A stretch of 64,000 nt of DNA from Bacteroidales bacterium (GCA_015061285.1 SUWW01000002.1:62001-126000), one strand, 5' to 3'. Shown: positions 6,754 to 16,249, numbered from the stretch's first letter. Notes: generated by a model from the letters alone, not told the origin. Numbers and translations are program-made.

Positions 6754-7587
6754 ATGATAAAGTTTGAAGATGTAACATTTGGCTACAAGAGCAAGAAGGT
6801 GTTCAATAACGCCTCGTTTGAGCTCACAGAAGGCAATGTATATGGTTTGCTTGGCTTGAATGGCGCAGGTAAATCGACAATGCTCTACCTAATGAGCGGA
6901 TTGTTATTCGCCGATAGTGGAAGGGTTACCTTTGATGGCTACGATATGCGTCAGCGTCATCCGGAAGCTTTGAGAGAAATATATATAGTTCCTGAAGAAT
7001 TCTCGCTGCCAAACATGACGTTTGACAAGTATATAAAAATCAATGCGCCTTTCTATCCTCGCTTCTCTATGCAGATGCTCGAAAAAAGTTTGGCTGCGTT
7101 CAATATGACGCGCGATCTACACTTGGGGCAACTCTCGATGGGGCAGAAGAAGAAAGCTTTTATGTGTTTCGCTTTGGCTACCAACACCCGTCTGCTACTT
7201 ATGGACGAACCAAGCAACGGTCTTGATATTCCATCGAAAAGCCAGTTCCGCCGCGCTGTGGCAGAGTGCATGAGCGACGAACGAACCATTTTGGTATCTA
7301 CGCACCAAGTGCGCGATGTGGAAAACCTGCTCGACCGCATTGTGATTGTGAATGATGGTCAGATGCTCTGCAACAAATCGACGCTCGAGATAAGTAGCAA
7401 ATTGAACTTTGTGCAAGTTGGAGTTGGACAGTCTGTCGACAATGTTGTGTATATGCAGCCTTCGACAATTGGCTCTGTGGCAGTGGTGAAGAATGTGGGC
7501 GAGGAAGAAACGCCGATCAATATTGAACTTTTCTTCAATGCAATGCTTGCCGAAACTGAAAAGATGAATGCTGTGTTGGGGAATTGA
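6754..7587 (+). CDS. ABC transporter ATP-binding protein (YtrB-like)
   Basis: The 277-residue protein has Walker A GLNGAGKST (34-42), a signature LSMGQ in place of LSGGQ, and Walker B LLLMDEPSNGLD, followed by the switch STHQVRDVE. About 60 C-terminal residues extend beyond the core. It powers the membrane protein encoded at 7760, and the pair is linked to a YtrA-type GntR regulator, as in B. subtilis ytr and related envelope-stress ABC systems. It is the first gene after the regulated promoter. The substrate is unknown. Confidence 0.9.
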   Translation: MIKFEDVTFGYKSKKVFNNASFELTEGNVYGLLGLNGAGKSTMLYLMSGLLFADSGRVTFDGYDMRQRHPEALREIYIVPEEFSLPNMTFDKYIKINAPFYPRFSMQMLEKSLAAFNMTRDLHLGQLSMGQKKKAFMCFALATNTRLLLMDEPSNGLDIPSKSQFRRAVAECMSDERTILVSTHQVRDVENLLDRIVIVNDGQMLCNKSTLEISSKLNFVQVGVGQSVDNVVYMQPSTIGSVAVVKNVGEEETPINIELFFNAMLAETEKMNAVLGN

Positions 7588-7594
7588 GAAATAA

Positions 7595-7706
7595 TCACCG
7601 AATGAATACAAATTGAACAAAATGCATTTCGTGTCAATTCGTAAAGAAGGAACTTCACTAAATATTAAACGAATCTCTGTTTGTATTAATTCGATCAATT
7701 CGGTGA
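7595..7706. repeat. Long imperfect inverted repeat between ABC genes
   Basis: TCACCGAATGAATACAAA near 7595-7612 mirrors TTTGTATTAATTCG and ATTCGGTGA near 7680-7706. The ends pair perfectly (TCACCGAAT with ATTCGGTGA) and the inside pairs partly. It could fold in the mRNA between the two ABC genes and change their ratio, or be a remnant of a small repeat element. Confidence 0.6.
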
Positions 7707-7759
7707 CTCAAAATTGACAAAGCAAAACTCATAATTAATAATTCGTAATAAGTAGTTAT

Positions 7760-8563
7760 ATGAATAAGTATATATCTCTAAGCCGTTTGCGAATGCTTTT
7801 CCGCCACGACTTAACATCATACGCAAAAGAAAAAGTAATGGTAGCGGCACTGATATTCGTGCCCACGTTTTTGGCTTATTTCATTAGCGAACACGTGATG
7901 TGGCTCACTGTATTGCTATTGTTTATATCGCTCTTTACAGCGCTTTTTGCCCCATTCTATTTGGCATCGCACATCTGTGCCAACATGCGCACTAAGCAAG
8001 ATGCTATTCAGTTTGCGATGTTGCCCGCCACAAACGTCGAAAAGTTCCTCGTGCGCTTCGTCGACTATGCATTCCTACCAACCGTAATAGTTATATTGGC
8101 TGTAGCTGCAATTGGCTTAGTTACAGGCTTTCTATATAGCTTGGGACATTTCGACAAACTTATTGAAGCAGTAGATTACTTTTTGAAAGTTACTGAAGAA
8201 CAATGGCAAGTGGTATTTAGCCAATTACACGAGCACTTATTCACATTCAACGCATTCAGTTTCTTGGTATTGACGCTTATTTCGTATGGCTTCGACATAT
8301 CGATAGCAGTGCTTGGTGGATGCATATTCAAGCGCTTTGCCTTGGTAAAGACATGGCTTTGCTACTTGCTTATTGCTGTAACATGCGGAAGCTTCTTCAG
8401 CGGCGCATTCGTCCATCATTTCGAAGGCATCTTCGTCAATTTCAGCGACAATAGCGACGTATTCTTAAGAGAGGTATGGATACAGATAGGCATACTGTCT
8501 GCCTTAATTGTGGCTTCACTTTACGGTTCGTATACATTATTCAAGAGAAAGCAAATATTGTAA
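7760..8563 (+). CDS. ABC transporter membrane protein
   Basis: The 267-residue protein has about six hydrophobic segments (near 25-45, 50-70, 105-130, 165-185, 200-220, 240-258) with a long loop around 130-165. No well-known family motif is visible. Its place between an ABC ATPase and a YtrA-type regulator indicates the permease partner of the ATPase encoded at 6754. Such ABC-2-like permeases in Bacteroidetes are uncharacterised. It is preceded by the inverted-repeat spacer. Confidence 0.8.
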   Translation: MNKYISLSRLRMLFRHDLTSYAKEKVMVAALIFVPTFLAYFISEHVMWLTVLLLFISLFTALFAPFYLASHICANMRTKQDAIQFAMLPATNVEKFLVRFVDYAFLPTVIVILAVAAIGLVTGFLYSLGHFDKLIEAVDYFLKVTEEQWQVVFSQLHEHLFTFNAFSFLVLTLISYGFDISIAVLGGCIFKRFALVKTWLCYLLIAVTCGSFFSGAFVHHFEGIFVNFSDNSDVFLREVWIQIGILSALIVASLYGSYTLFKRKQIL

Positions 8564-8630
8564 TGAACAGAGGCTACGAACATAGTTGTAATAATTACTA
8601 ATTATCAACTTTCAATCATCAATTTGAATT

Positions 8631-9005
8631 ATGGAATTCAACGAGAACAAAACTATTTACTTGCAAATAGCCGACCGCATTTGCGACCAGATATTGGCAG
8701 GTGAGTTCGGTGAGGGCAATCGCATACCATCGGTTAGGGAGGTAGCGGCTGCACTGGAGGTGAATCCGAACACTGTTGTCCGTTCGTTCGATTTCCTGCA
8801 GAACAACGGGATAATATTCAACAAGCGCGGCATGGGCTACTTTGTGGCCGAAGGTGCTGCCGATAAAATACGTGGCATACGTAAGGAAATCTTTGTAAAA
8901 GAGTCGTTGCCACAACTTTTTGTCGAGATGCAGAAATTGGGTCTGACAATCGACGACGTGGTAAGTAATTACAACGCATTTATATCAAACGAAAACAAAC
9001 TATAA
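8631..9005 (+). CDS. GntR family regulator, YtrA subgroup
   Basis: The 124-residue protein is short for GntR, as is typical of YtrA. It has a winged helix at about 10-75 (YLQIADRICDQILAGEFGEGNRIPSVREVAAALEVNPNTVVRSFDFL) and a small helical tail of about 45 residues with no effector domain. It most likely represses the cluster from the palindrome at 6697-6718. It lies 68 bp after the permease and 8 bp before the MacB-type ATPase, so it probably belongs to one transcript joining both transport systems. Confidence 0.92.
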   Translation: MEFNENKTIYLQIADRICDQILAGEFGEGNRIPSVREVAAALEVNPNTVVRSFDFLQNNGIIFNKRGMGYFVAEGAADKIRGIRKEIFVKESLPQLFVEMQKLGLTIDDVVSNYNAFISNENKL

Positions 9006-9013
9006 CACCCTTT

Positions 9014-9718
9014 ATGATACACTTAACCGACATCAACAAAACCTACAACAACGGTGCGCCGCTGCATGTGCTGAAGGGTATCTCGCTCGACATCAACAAA
9101 GGCGAGTTTGTTAGCATCATGGGCGCATCGGGTTCGGGTAAGTCGACACTGCTCAACATCTTGGGCATTCTCGACAACTACGACACCGGTGACTACTATC
9201 TTGCTGGTAAGTTGGTGAAGAACTTGAGCGAGAACCAAGCGGCCGAGTTCCGCAACAAGCTCATTGGCTTCATCTTTCAATCGTTCAACCTTATCTCCTT
9301 CAAAAATGCGCTCGAAAATGTGGCTCTTCCGCTCTATTACCAAGGTGTGAGTCGCCGCAAACGCAACGATCTTGCGCTTGAATATCTCGACCGTCTTGGA
9401 CTAAAAGATTGGGCGCATCACATGCCAAGTGAGATGAGTGGTGGACAGAAACAGCGCGTTGCCATTGCTCGCGCGTTAATCACCAATCCGCAAATCATCC
9501 TTGCCGACGAGCCTACCGGTGCGCTCGATTCGAAGACTTCGGTGGAGGTGATGGACATTCTGAAACGTCTGCATGAGGACCAAGGGCTGACCATTGTTGT
9601 GGTTACGCACGAAAGCGGCGTTGCCAATCAGACCGACAAGATTGTACACATAAAAGACGGATTGATTGGCGCTATCGATGATAACCGCAACCACGATAAG
9701 GCAATGGAGTTCAAGTAA
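9014..9718 (+). CDS. MacB/LolD-type ABC ATP-binding protein
   Basis: The 234-residue protein has Walker A GASGSGKST at about 36-44, signature MSGGQKQRVAIARAL, Walker B IILADEPTGALDS, and the H-loop VVTHE. This is the pattern of the LolD/MacB/FtsE group, which works with FtsX-fold permeases. Two such permeases follow, then a HlyD adaptor and a TolC-like channel, so this ATPase drives a tripartite MacAB-TolC-type efflux or secretion machine. It starts 8 bp after the GntR gene. Confidence 0.95.
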   Translation: MIHLTDINKTYNNGAPLHVLKGISLDINKGEFVSIMGASGSGKSTLLNILGILDNYDTGDYYLAGKLVKNLSENQAAEFRNKLIGFIFQSFNLISFKNALENVALPLYYQGVSRRKRNDLALEYLDRLGLKDWAHHMPSEMSGGQKQRVAIARALITNPQIILADEPTGALDSKTSVEVMDILKRLHEDQGLTIVVVTHESGVANQTDKIVHIKDGLIGAIDDNRNHDKAMEFK

Positions 9719-9811
9719 TTAATTACGAATTTCTAATTACGAGTTACGAGACAATAAACGCCTCAAAAATGGGAACTCGCAATATGTAATTCATAACTCA
9801 TAATTAAGAGC
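9719..9811. repeat. AT-rich low-complexity spacer
   Basis: Variants of the words AATTACGA, GAGTTACGA and AATTCATAACTC are repeated here. The same vocabulary recurs in spacers throughout the efflux cluster. No gene or promoter is evident. Confidence 0.6.
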
Positions 9812-11035
9812 ATGTTTGAAGAAATTATATCATCGCTTCGTCGTAATAAGATGCGTACGGCCTTGACGGGATTTGCAGTGGCTTGGGGCATATTTATGCT
9901 TATAGTGCTACTTGGTGCGGGCAATGGTTTGGTACATGCCTTCGAAGCCGACTCGAGCAAGCAAGCCATGAACGCTATGAACGTTACGCCAGGCTGGACT
10001 TCGATAGAATATAAGGGCTTGAAAACAAATCGTCGCATACGCCTCAACGAAGCCGACATGGACGAGTTGAAACGTAAGTTCGATGACAAAATCATCGACA
10101 TTCTTCCTACTGTGGGCGTTGGCGGAATGAAAGTTAGCTACGGACAAGAATACGTAAGTGCATCGCTCAATGGTGTTTATCCAGACTTCCCGAATGTTCG
10201 TCGTATAGAGTTGAGCAAAGGTCGTTTCATCAATCAAATCGACATCAATGAAGAACGCAAAGTGTGTGTGCTTGGCAACAAAACTGTCGATGTGCTTTTC
10301 CCAAACGACGAGCCAACGGGTAAATTTGTCAAAGTCAACGATTTATACTACAAAGTGATAGGCGTCTACACTGACGATAACACCTGGGGAACGCAAGATG
10401 TGCTTGTGCCATTCAGCACACTCTCGACCATATATATGAAAGAGGGCTACATCAACCGTATGACGATGACCACTAAGAACCTCACCAGCATTGAAGACAA
10501 CGAAGCCTTCGAGACCGATGTGCGCACATTGCTTGGCAAGCGTCGCAACTTCGACAAAGACGACACAAATGCTGTGTGGATTTGGAACCGCATGACACAA
10601 TATCTACAAGTAAATGGTGCTCTTAGTATTCTAAAAACAGCCATCTGGGTGATAGGCATACTTACACTCATAAGCGGCATTGTAGGCGTGTCGAACATCA
10701 TGCTCATCACGGTGAAAGAGCGCACCCACGAGTTTGGCATACGCAAAGCATTGGGCGCAAAGCCTCGTCAGATTTTGGTGCTGATAGTTACCGAAAGTAT
10801 AGCCATAACAGCGTTGTTTGGATACATAGGTATGGTGGCTGGCGTAGGTGCTACGGAGCTCATAAATATGATAGTGGAGCAGATGGATAGCGAAGCATTC
10901 CGCGATCCAACAGTCGACATCAAAATAGCTATTGAAGCTACGCTGACACTAATAGTTGCTGGCACCATGGCTGGTTTCTTCCCTGCTAAACGCGCCGTAA
11001 GTATTAAGCCTATTGAAGCACTTAGAGAACAATAA
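9812..11035 (+). CDS. MacB-type ABC permease 1
   Basis: The 407-residue protein has an N-terminal membrane helix (about 18-40), a long periplasmic MacB_PCD domain (about 45-270), and three C-terminal helices of the FtsX fold, with the hallmark ERTHEFGIRKALGAKPRQI at about 301-319 and the ending KRAVSIKPIEALREQ. It pairs with the ATPase just upstream and probably forms a heterodimer with the second permease at 11221. It would transmit ATP hydrolysis as a mechanical signal to the HlyD/TolC conduit. The substrate is unknown. Confidence 0.93.
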   Translation: MFEEIISSLRRNKMRTALTGFAVAWGIFMLIVLLGAGNGLVHAFEADSSKQAMNAMNVTPGWTSIEYKGLKTNRRIRLNEADMDELKRKFDDKIIDILPTVGVGGMKVSYGQEYVSASLNGVYPDFPNVRRIELSKGRFINQIDINEERKVCVLGNKTVDVLFPNDEPTGKFVKVNDLYYKVIGVYTDDNTWGTQDVLVPFSTLSTIYMKEGYINRMTMTTKNLTSIEDNEAFETDVRTLLGKRRNFDKDDTNAVWIWNRMTQYLQVNGALSILKTAIWVIGILTLISGIVGVSNIMLITVKERTHEFGIRKALGAKPRQILVLIVTESIAITALFGYIGMVAGVGATELINMIVEQMDSEAFRDPTVDIKIAIEATLTLIVAGTMAGFFPAKRAVSIKPIEALREQ

Positions 11036-11220
11036 CCAATTGAAAATTCAAAATTGAAAATTGAGAATTCATAATTGAAAATTCAAAATTGGAGGTTGTC
11101 ATCCTGAGCGTAGCGAAGGATCTCAAGCGAACAAGAATCAACAAAGATTTTTCGCTTCGCTCAGAATGACAGACAAGATTAGAACTCGTAATTCGTAACT
11201 CGTAATTCATAACTAAAAAC
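11036..11220. repeat. Spacer with AATTGAAAATTC words and repeat element R1
   Basis: 11037-11095 is an array of AATTG/AATTC words. 11097-11171 is an inverted-repeat element beginning TGTCATCCTGAGCGTAGCG and ending CGCTTCGCTCAGAATGACA, and 11183-11217 again holds AATTCGTAACTCG words. It separates two permease genes that should be co-expressed. Confidence 0.8.
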
Positions 11221-12468
11221 ATGCGTTTCGACAGAGATACATTAACCGAAATTCTCGACACACTGACGCGCAATAGGTCGAGGAGTCTGCTGACGGCGTT
11301 CGGAGTGTTTTGGGGCATATTTATGCTCGTGCTGCTCTCGGGCGGTGGCAATGGACTCAAACAGATGCTCTTATCGCAGTTTGACGGTTTCGCCACAAAC
11401 TCGGGCTTCACCTTCTCCAACAATACCAGCATGCCATACAAAGGCTTCAACAAAGGGCGCTACTGGGATATTGATCGCAAAGACCTCGATGCCATTCGCG
11501 ACAATGTAGACGAAATAGATGTCATTACTGGCGAATCGTCGGTGTGGAGCAAGACTATTGTCTATAAGGATAATAAGTACAACGACTGCACCGTCAAAGG
11601 TTTGGAAGCTGACTACAACAGCATCGAAAATCAGCCGATGAAATACGGTCGATTCATCAACGACATCGACAATCGCGAGAGCCGCAAAGTGGTGGTGCTT
11701 GGTAAGCAAGTCTACGAAGCGCTCTTCAAAAAGGGCGAAGACCCATGCGGCAAATATGTCACTATCGATGGTATTCACTACTGCGTCATTGGCGTGAGTG
11801 TGAGCGAATCGAACATAAGTATAAACGGCAGCACAAGCGAAAGCACCATGATACCGCTGTCAACGCTCGTCAAGACGTATAACATGGGCAGCACGGTGCA
11901 CGTGATAGCCTACACCGCCAAGAAAGGCTACAAGGTGAGCGACATAGAGACAAAAGTTGCCGACTTGCTCAAGTCAATTCACCTCATTCACCCCGACGAC
12001 AAGCAAGCCGTGTCGGCTATCAACGCCGAAGAAATGTTTCAGATGATGGACAACCTCTTCATTGGTCTCGACATACTTATATGGATGGTTGGTTTGGGCA
12101 CATTGCTCGCCGGTGCAATTGGTGTGTCGAACATCATGATGGTGACTATCAAAGAACGAACCTCGGAAATTGGCATACGACGCGCCATAGGTGCTCACAC
12201 GTCCGACATCTTGCTGCAAATAATAGCCGAATGCTTGGTGCTGACAACCATTGCAGGTTTGGCGGGGCTATCGTTTGGCGTGGGAGTGCTCAACATTGCC
12301 GACACGCTCATCTCCGCCAGCCAAGAACGTGAATGCGGCTTCATCATCGAACTATCTACGGGCATAGGTGTAACTATAGTGCTTGCAGTGCTTGGTGTGT
12401 TGGCTGCTCTTGCTCCAGCTCTCAGAGCTATGGCCATAAAACCTATTGAGGCAATGAGAGAAGAGTGA
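11221..12468 (+). CDS. MacB-type ABC permease 2
   Basis: The 415-residue protein has the same layout as the preceding permease: an N-terminal helix (about 22-40), a periplasmic MacB_PCD domain, then three FtsX-type helices with KERTSEIGIRRAIGAHTSDIL and the ending ALRAMAIKPIEAMREE. The two are clear paralogues, but diverged, so a heterodimer is more likely than recent duplication. It belongs to the efflux cluster between the first permease and the HlyD adaptor. Confidence 0.93.
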   Translation: MRFDRDTLTEILDTLTRNRSRSLLTAFGVFWGIFMLVLLSGGGNGLKQMLLSQFDGFATNSGFTFSNNTSMPYKGFNKGRYWDIDRKDLDAIRDNVDEIDVITGESSVWSKTIVYKDNKYNDCTVKGLEADYNSIENQPMKYGRFINDIDNRESRKVVVLGKQVYEALFKKGEDPCGKYVTIDGIHYCVIGVSVSESNISINGSTSESTMIPLSTLVKTYNMGSTVHVIAYTAKKGYKVSDIETKVADLLKSIHLIHPDDKQAVSAINAEEMFQMMDNLFIGLDILIWMVGLGTLLAGAIGVSNIMMVTIKERTSEIGIRRAIGAHTSDILLQIIAECLVLTTIAGLAGLSFGVGVLNIADTLISASQERECGFIIELSTGIGVTIVLAVLGVLAALAPALRAMAIKPIEAMREE

Positions 12469-12593
12469 CGAATTGAGAATTGAAAATTGAAAGTTGAAAA
12501 TTCATAATTCTCAATTGAAATTGTCATCCTGAGTGTAACGAAGGATCTCAAAGAATTACAAAACAGAATATTAACAAACTTATAACTATAAAA
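12469..12593. repeat. Spacer with AATTG words and half-element R2
   Basis: AATTGAGAATTGAAAATTG-like words fill 12469-12521, followed by a single half-element (TGTCATCCTGAGTGTAACG...) at 12522-12548 without its inverted partner. Confidence 0.7.
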
Positions 12594-13688
12594 ATGAAAC
12601 GCTTTTTCAAAATTGCATTGCTCGTAATTGTAGCACTTGTATTCATTTGGACATTCTACTTCCTTTGGGCTAAGGGTCAGCCTGTTGAGCTTGTTTACGA
12701 AACATCAAAGGCTTCTTTCGCCAACATAGAAAAGACTACTATTGCCACTGGCAAAATTGAACCTCGCAACGAAATCAATATCAAGCCTCAGATTTCGGGT
12801 ATCGTGGCCGAGATATACAAAGAGGCTGGACAGAAGGTGCAAAAAGATGAGGTTATCGCTAAGGTAAAGGTCATTCCAGAAATGGGTGAACTCAACGCTG
12901 CCGAAAGCCGCTTACGTTTGGCTCAGATTAGCTACAATCAAGCTAAAACCGACTACGAACGTGTCAGCAATTTGCACGCCGATAAGCTTATAAGCACCGA
13001 AGAGTTCGACAATGCCGAAGTTGCCCTCAACAAAGCCAAAGAGGAGCTTCAGACCGCCGAAGACAACCTCGAAATTGTAAAGACAGGTATCAGCAAACGT
13101 GCAGCCAACGCCAGCAACACGCTTATCCGTTCAACCATTACAGGTCTCATCCTCGACATCCATGTAAAAGTTGGTAACTCGGTTATCCAAGCCAACACCA
13201 TGAACGACGGTACTACCATTGCCACCGTTGCCGACATGAGCGACCTCATCTTCAAAGGCAAAATCGATGAGACGGAAGTTGGTCGCCTTAGCGAAGGTAT
13301 GCCTGTGAAAATTACACTCGGCGCTTTGCAAGATGTTAAGTTCGACGCCAATCTTGAATTCATCTCGCCAAAAGGTGTTGAAGAGAATGGTGCTAACCAA
13401 TTCGAGATAAAAGCCGCAATGCATGTACCCGATAGCATAACAGTTCGTTCGGGCTATAGCGCCAACGCCGAGATTGTGCTCCAAAGCGCCAAAGGTGTGC
13501 TCACCGTGCCAGAGCGTTCGCTCGAGTTTAGTGGCGACTCAACATTCGTATACGTACTCACCGACAGCGTACCTACGCAGAAATTCGACCGTAAGCAAAT
13601 CACCATCGGCATCTCCGACGGCATAAACATCGAAGTGAAAGGTGGTATTGCTGAGGGAGATATAATTAGAGGCAATGTTAAGAATTGA
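12594..13688 (+). CDS. HlyD/MacA-type periplasmic adaptor
   Basis: The 364-residue protein has an uncleaved N-terminal anchor (about 5-25), a split biotinyl-lipoyl domain (IKPQISGIVAEIYKEAGQKVQKDEVIAKV and later STITGLILDIHVKVG), a coiled-coil hairpin at about 105-165, and a beta-barrel region with ADMSDLIFKGKIDETEVGRL. This is the adaptor joining the MacB-type permeases to the outer-membrane channel encoded next. The length is normal for the family. Confidence 0.95.
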   Translation: MKRFFKIALLVIVALVFIWTFYFLWAKGQPVELVYETSKASFANIEKTTIATGKIEPRNEINIKPQISGIVAEIYKEAGQKVQKDEVIAKVKVIPEMGELNAAESRLRLAQISYNQAKTDYERVSNLHADKLISTEEFDNAEVALNKAKEELQTAEDNLEIVKTGISKRAANASNTLIRSTITGLILDIHVKVGNSVIQANTMNDGTTIATVADMSDLIFKGKIDETEVGRLSEGMPVKITLGALQDVKFDANLEFISPKGVEENGANQFEIKAAMHVPDSITVRSGYSANAEIVLQSAKGVLTVPERSLEFSGDSTFVYVLTDSVPTQKFDRKQITIGISDGINIEVKGGIAEGDIIRGNVKN

Positions 13689-13858
13689 CAATTGACAATT
13701 GATAATTGAAAATTGAAAATTACAACTGTCATCCTGAGCGTAGCGAAGGATCTCAAAACGACAGAATTCTCGTAGATATTAGGATTCTTCGCTTTGCTCA
13801 GAATGACATGGTTTGAATTCACATTTCAAAATATATAACTCCATAACTTATAGCTATT
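13689..13858. repeat. Spacer with AATTG words and repeat element R3
   Basis: 13684-13725 holds words such as GACAATTGATAATTGAAAATT; 13727-13808 is a TGTCATCCTGAGCGTAGCG / CGCTTTGCTCAGAATGACA inverted-repeat element. The TolC-like gene starts 50 bp later. Confidence 0.8.
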
Positions 13859-15154
13859 ATGAAGTATCTCGTTCCATTGCTATGTAGTGTTGTCGTTTCG
13901 GCAAATGCACAAGAGCGTTGGTCGCTCGAAAAGTGTGTCAATCATGCCATCGAAAACAACATCAGCATCAAACAGCAACAAAATACAATAGAGCAGAGCA
14001 GCATTGAGCTCAACACTGCCAAGATGAATCTGCTGCCCAGTGTGAATGCTTCGGCAAATCAGAGCTGGAGTTTCGGCCGTGGTCTGACTATGGACAATAC
14101 GTACGTAAACCGCAATACAGTAAGCACTTCGTTCGACCTCTCGGCTAATATGACGCTCTTTGCTGGTATGCAAAAAATAAACACCATTAAGGCGCGCGAA
14201 CTCAATCTGCAAGCTGCCACTGCCGACTTGCAACGTGCCAAGGAAGATATGGGCATCAATGTGTCTCAAGCCTATCTGCAGACTCTTTATGCAGCTGAAA
14301 TGCTTCAAGTGGCTAAGCGCCAAGTGGAACTGAGCAAAAACGTATTGGAGCAGAAACAAAAAATGGTGCAAAACGGTAAAGCCTCAGAGAGCGACGTGGC
14401 CGAAGCACGTGCTGCCGTTTCGCGCGACGAACTAAGCATTGTGCAAGCCGAAAATGACTACCGCTTAGCTCTGCTCGATCTCAGCCAATTGCTCGAATTG
14501 CCATCGCCCGAAAACTTCGCCATCGAAGAGCCCGACACCGCAGCACAACTCATGGCCATTGCCTCTATCGATGAGGTTTATGCCGATGCACTGCGCAACA
14601 AAGCCGTCATCAAAGGCGATGAGAGTCGCATTGCGGCTGCCGAGAAGAACGTTAGCATTGCCAAAGGTGGTCACAGCCCTTCGCTCAACCTCTCGGGCGG
14701 CATTGGTACCAACTACTATAAAACGAGTGGTTACCCTCATGACTCGTTTGGCGACCAACTCGATCAAAACTTAAGTAAGTATGTATCACTTTCGCTCAAC
14801 ATACCTATTTTCAATCGCTTTGCTACGCGCAATGAGGTACGTACGGCACGCGTTCAGGTGCAGAGCCTTAATCTACAACTCGATGCCGACAAAAAAGCGC
14901 TCTACAAAGAGGTGCAGCAAGCATACTACAATGCCATAGCTGCCGAGAGTAAATACGGTAGTAGTCTGTCGGCCGAAGAGAGTGCTCAAATGGCCTTCAA
15001 TCTCGTAACCAAGAAGTTCGACAATGGCAAAGCCACGCAAACCGAATATAACCAAAGTCGCAACGAATGGCTAAAAGCTGTAGCCGATCGCATTCAAGCT
15101 AAATATGAATACATATTCCGCGCTAAGATTTTGGAATATTATCGCGGAGCATAA
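13859..15154 (+). CDS. TolC-like outer-membrane efflux protein
   Basis: The 431-residue protein has a signal peptide (about 1-18, ending VSANAQ), followed by two OEP repeats with long helical hairpins and strands such as ANQSWSFGRGL and YVSLSLNIPIFNRF, the latter typical of the second TolC repeat. It would be the outer-membrane exit duct of the tripartite system and lies last after the ATPase, the permeases and the adaptor. Confidence 0.93.
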   Translation: MKYLVPLLCSVVVSANAQERWSLEKCVNHAIENNISIKQQQNTIEQSSIELNTAKMNLLPSVNASANQSWSFGRGLTMDNTYVNRNTVSTSFDLSANMTLFAGMQKINTIKARELNLQAATADLQRAKEDMGINVSQAYLQTLYAAEMLQVAKRQVELSKNVLEQKQKMVQNGKASESDVAEARAAVSRDELSIVQAENDYRLALLDLSQLLELPSPENFAIEEPDTAAQLMAIASIDEVYADALRNKAVIKGDESRIAAAEKNVSIAKGGHSPSLNLSGGIGTNYYKTSGYPHDSFGDQLDQNLSKYVSLSLNIPIFNRFATRNEVRTARVQVQSLNLQLDADKKALYKEVQQAYYNAIAAESKYGSSLSAEESAQMAFNLVTKKFDNGKATQTEYNQSRNEWLKAVADRIQAKYEYIFRAKILEYYRGA

Positions 15155-15229
15155 TCACACTCGCTAATTCGTAATTCACAATTGCGAACTCGTAATTCAT
15201 AATTCGAAACTCTTAATTATAACATAACC
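15155..15229. repeat. AT-rich low-complexity spacer before the DUF2807 gene
   Basis: Repeated words AATTCGTAATTCAC, AATTGCGAACTCG and AATTCATAATTCG; the same vocabulary as the other cluster spacers. Confidence 0.6.
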
Positions 15230-16042
15230 ATGAAAAACACATTTATAATTACGCTCGTAGCTGCATGCTTGATGTCGATGACATCGTGCATCTACGTAAA
15301 TGGCAACGATAACATTGGTATTACCGTTTCCGACACTACCGACTTCGTAACTCGCTCGTACGATCTTGCAGATTTCAATGCTATCGACTGCTCTGGCGTT
15401 ACGCACATCACCTACAAGCAAGCTGACACATACAGCCTTAGCGCACGTAGCACCGAAAAGGTTCTCGACAATACCGACATTGAAGTCCGTGGCAACAAAC
15501 TTGTCATTTCGCCTAAGAAATCTATCAAGAACATGCCTCCAATCTTCATAGAGTTGACGACTCCCGAACTCAATGACGTTGATATTAGTGGAGCTTCAAC
15601 ATTCAAAGCCTCGCGCATAAATACTCAAAATTGTTTCTCGCTCGATATTTCTGGTGTCGCTCATGTAGAATTTGATAGTATTTATTGTGCTTCGAGTGGT
15701 ATTGACATTTCAGGTGCGAGCAAAATTTTCGGTAATATAATAGCAACCGAAGATGTTGATATTGATGCAAGTGGCGCTGTAAAATCCGAAATGTCTATCA
15801 AATCCAACAACTTGAAACTCGATTGCGGCGGTGCAATAAAGATGGATCTCAACTTTGTAGGCGACACGGCAGATATAGAGTGTAGCGGCGCAGGCAAAAT
15901 AGTGCTTGATACGCAATGCAACCTCCTAAAAGCTGAAAACAGTGGCGTCAGCAAACTCACTGTTAAAGGTACGGCTAAGAAGACTAAACTCCGCACAAGT
16001 GGCGTTTCTTCTATCGACACCGAAGACTTGAACAACGATTGA
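15230..16042 (+). CDS. DUF2807 (GIN domain) putative lipoprotein
   Basis: The 270-residue protein has a signal peptide with a lipobox-like SMTSC ending at Cys20. The rest is a repetitive beta-helix: short strands with the recurring pattern DISGAS / IDISG / LDCGGA / ECSGAGK, starting from FNAIDCSGVTHITY, the hallmark of the head GIN (DUF2807) family. Some are annotated as putative autotransporter adhesins, but no autotransporter domain is present here. It is the last gene of the efflux cluster, followed by two strong terminators. Role unknown, probably envelope-related. Confidence 0.88.
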   Translation: MKNTFIITLVAACLMSMTSCIYVNGNDNIGITVSDTTDFVTRSYDLADFNAIDCSGVTHITYKQADTYSLSARSTEKVLDNTDIEVRGNKLVISPKKSIKNMPPIFIELTTPELNDVDISGASTFKASRINTQNCFSLDISGVAHVEFDSIYCASSGIDISGASKIFGNIIATEDVDIDASGAVKSEMSIKSNNLKLDCGGAIKMDLNFVGDTADIECSGAGKIVLDTQCNLLKAENSGVSKLTVKGTAKKTKLRTSGVSSIDTEDLNND

Positions 16043-16078
16043 TTTTTTTTAGGTTATATTTCATTTTTTAGAACGTTG

Positions 16079-16112
16079 ATGGAGATGTGCTTGGCGCGCG
16101 TCTCCATTTTTT
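16079..16112 (+). terminator. Terminator 1 after the DUF2807 gene
   Basis: ATGGAGA (16079-16085) pairs with TCTCCAT (16101-16107), followed by T residues. Confidence 0.75.
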
Positions 16113-16121
16113 GTTTTTGGG

Positions 16122-16149
16122 GGCTGTCACATCGTGGCAGCCTTTTTTT
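16122..16149 (+). terminator. Terminator 2 after the DUF2807 gene
   Basis: GGCTGTCAC (16122-16130) pairs with GTGGCAGCC (16134-16142) with one wobble pair, followed by seven T. Confidence 0.85.
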
Positions 16150-16249
16150 GTTGGTACGCAGGCCTCTGCGCCTGCGAAAAATACACGGGCGTATCGCCAT
16201 AGGTTTACACCCGTTATGTAGGGACGCACCGCGTGCGTCCGTGCCCCAT

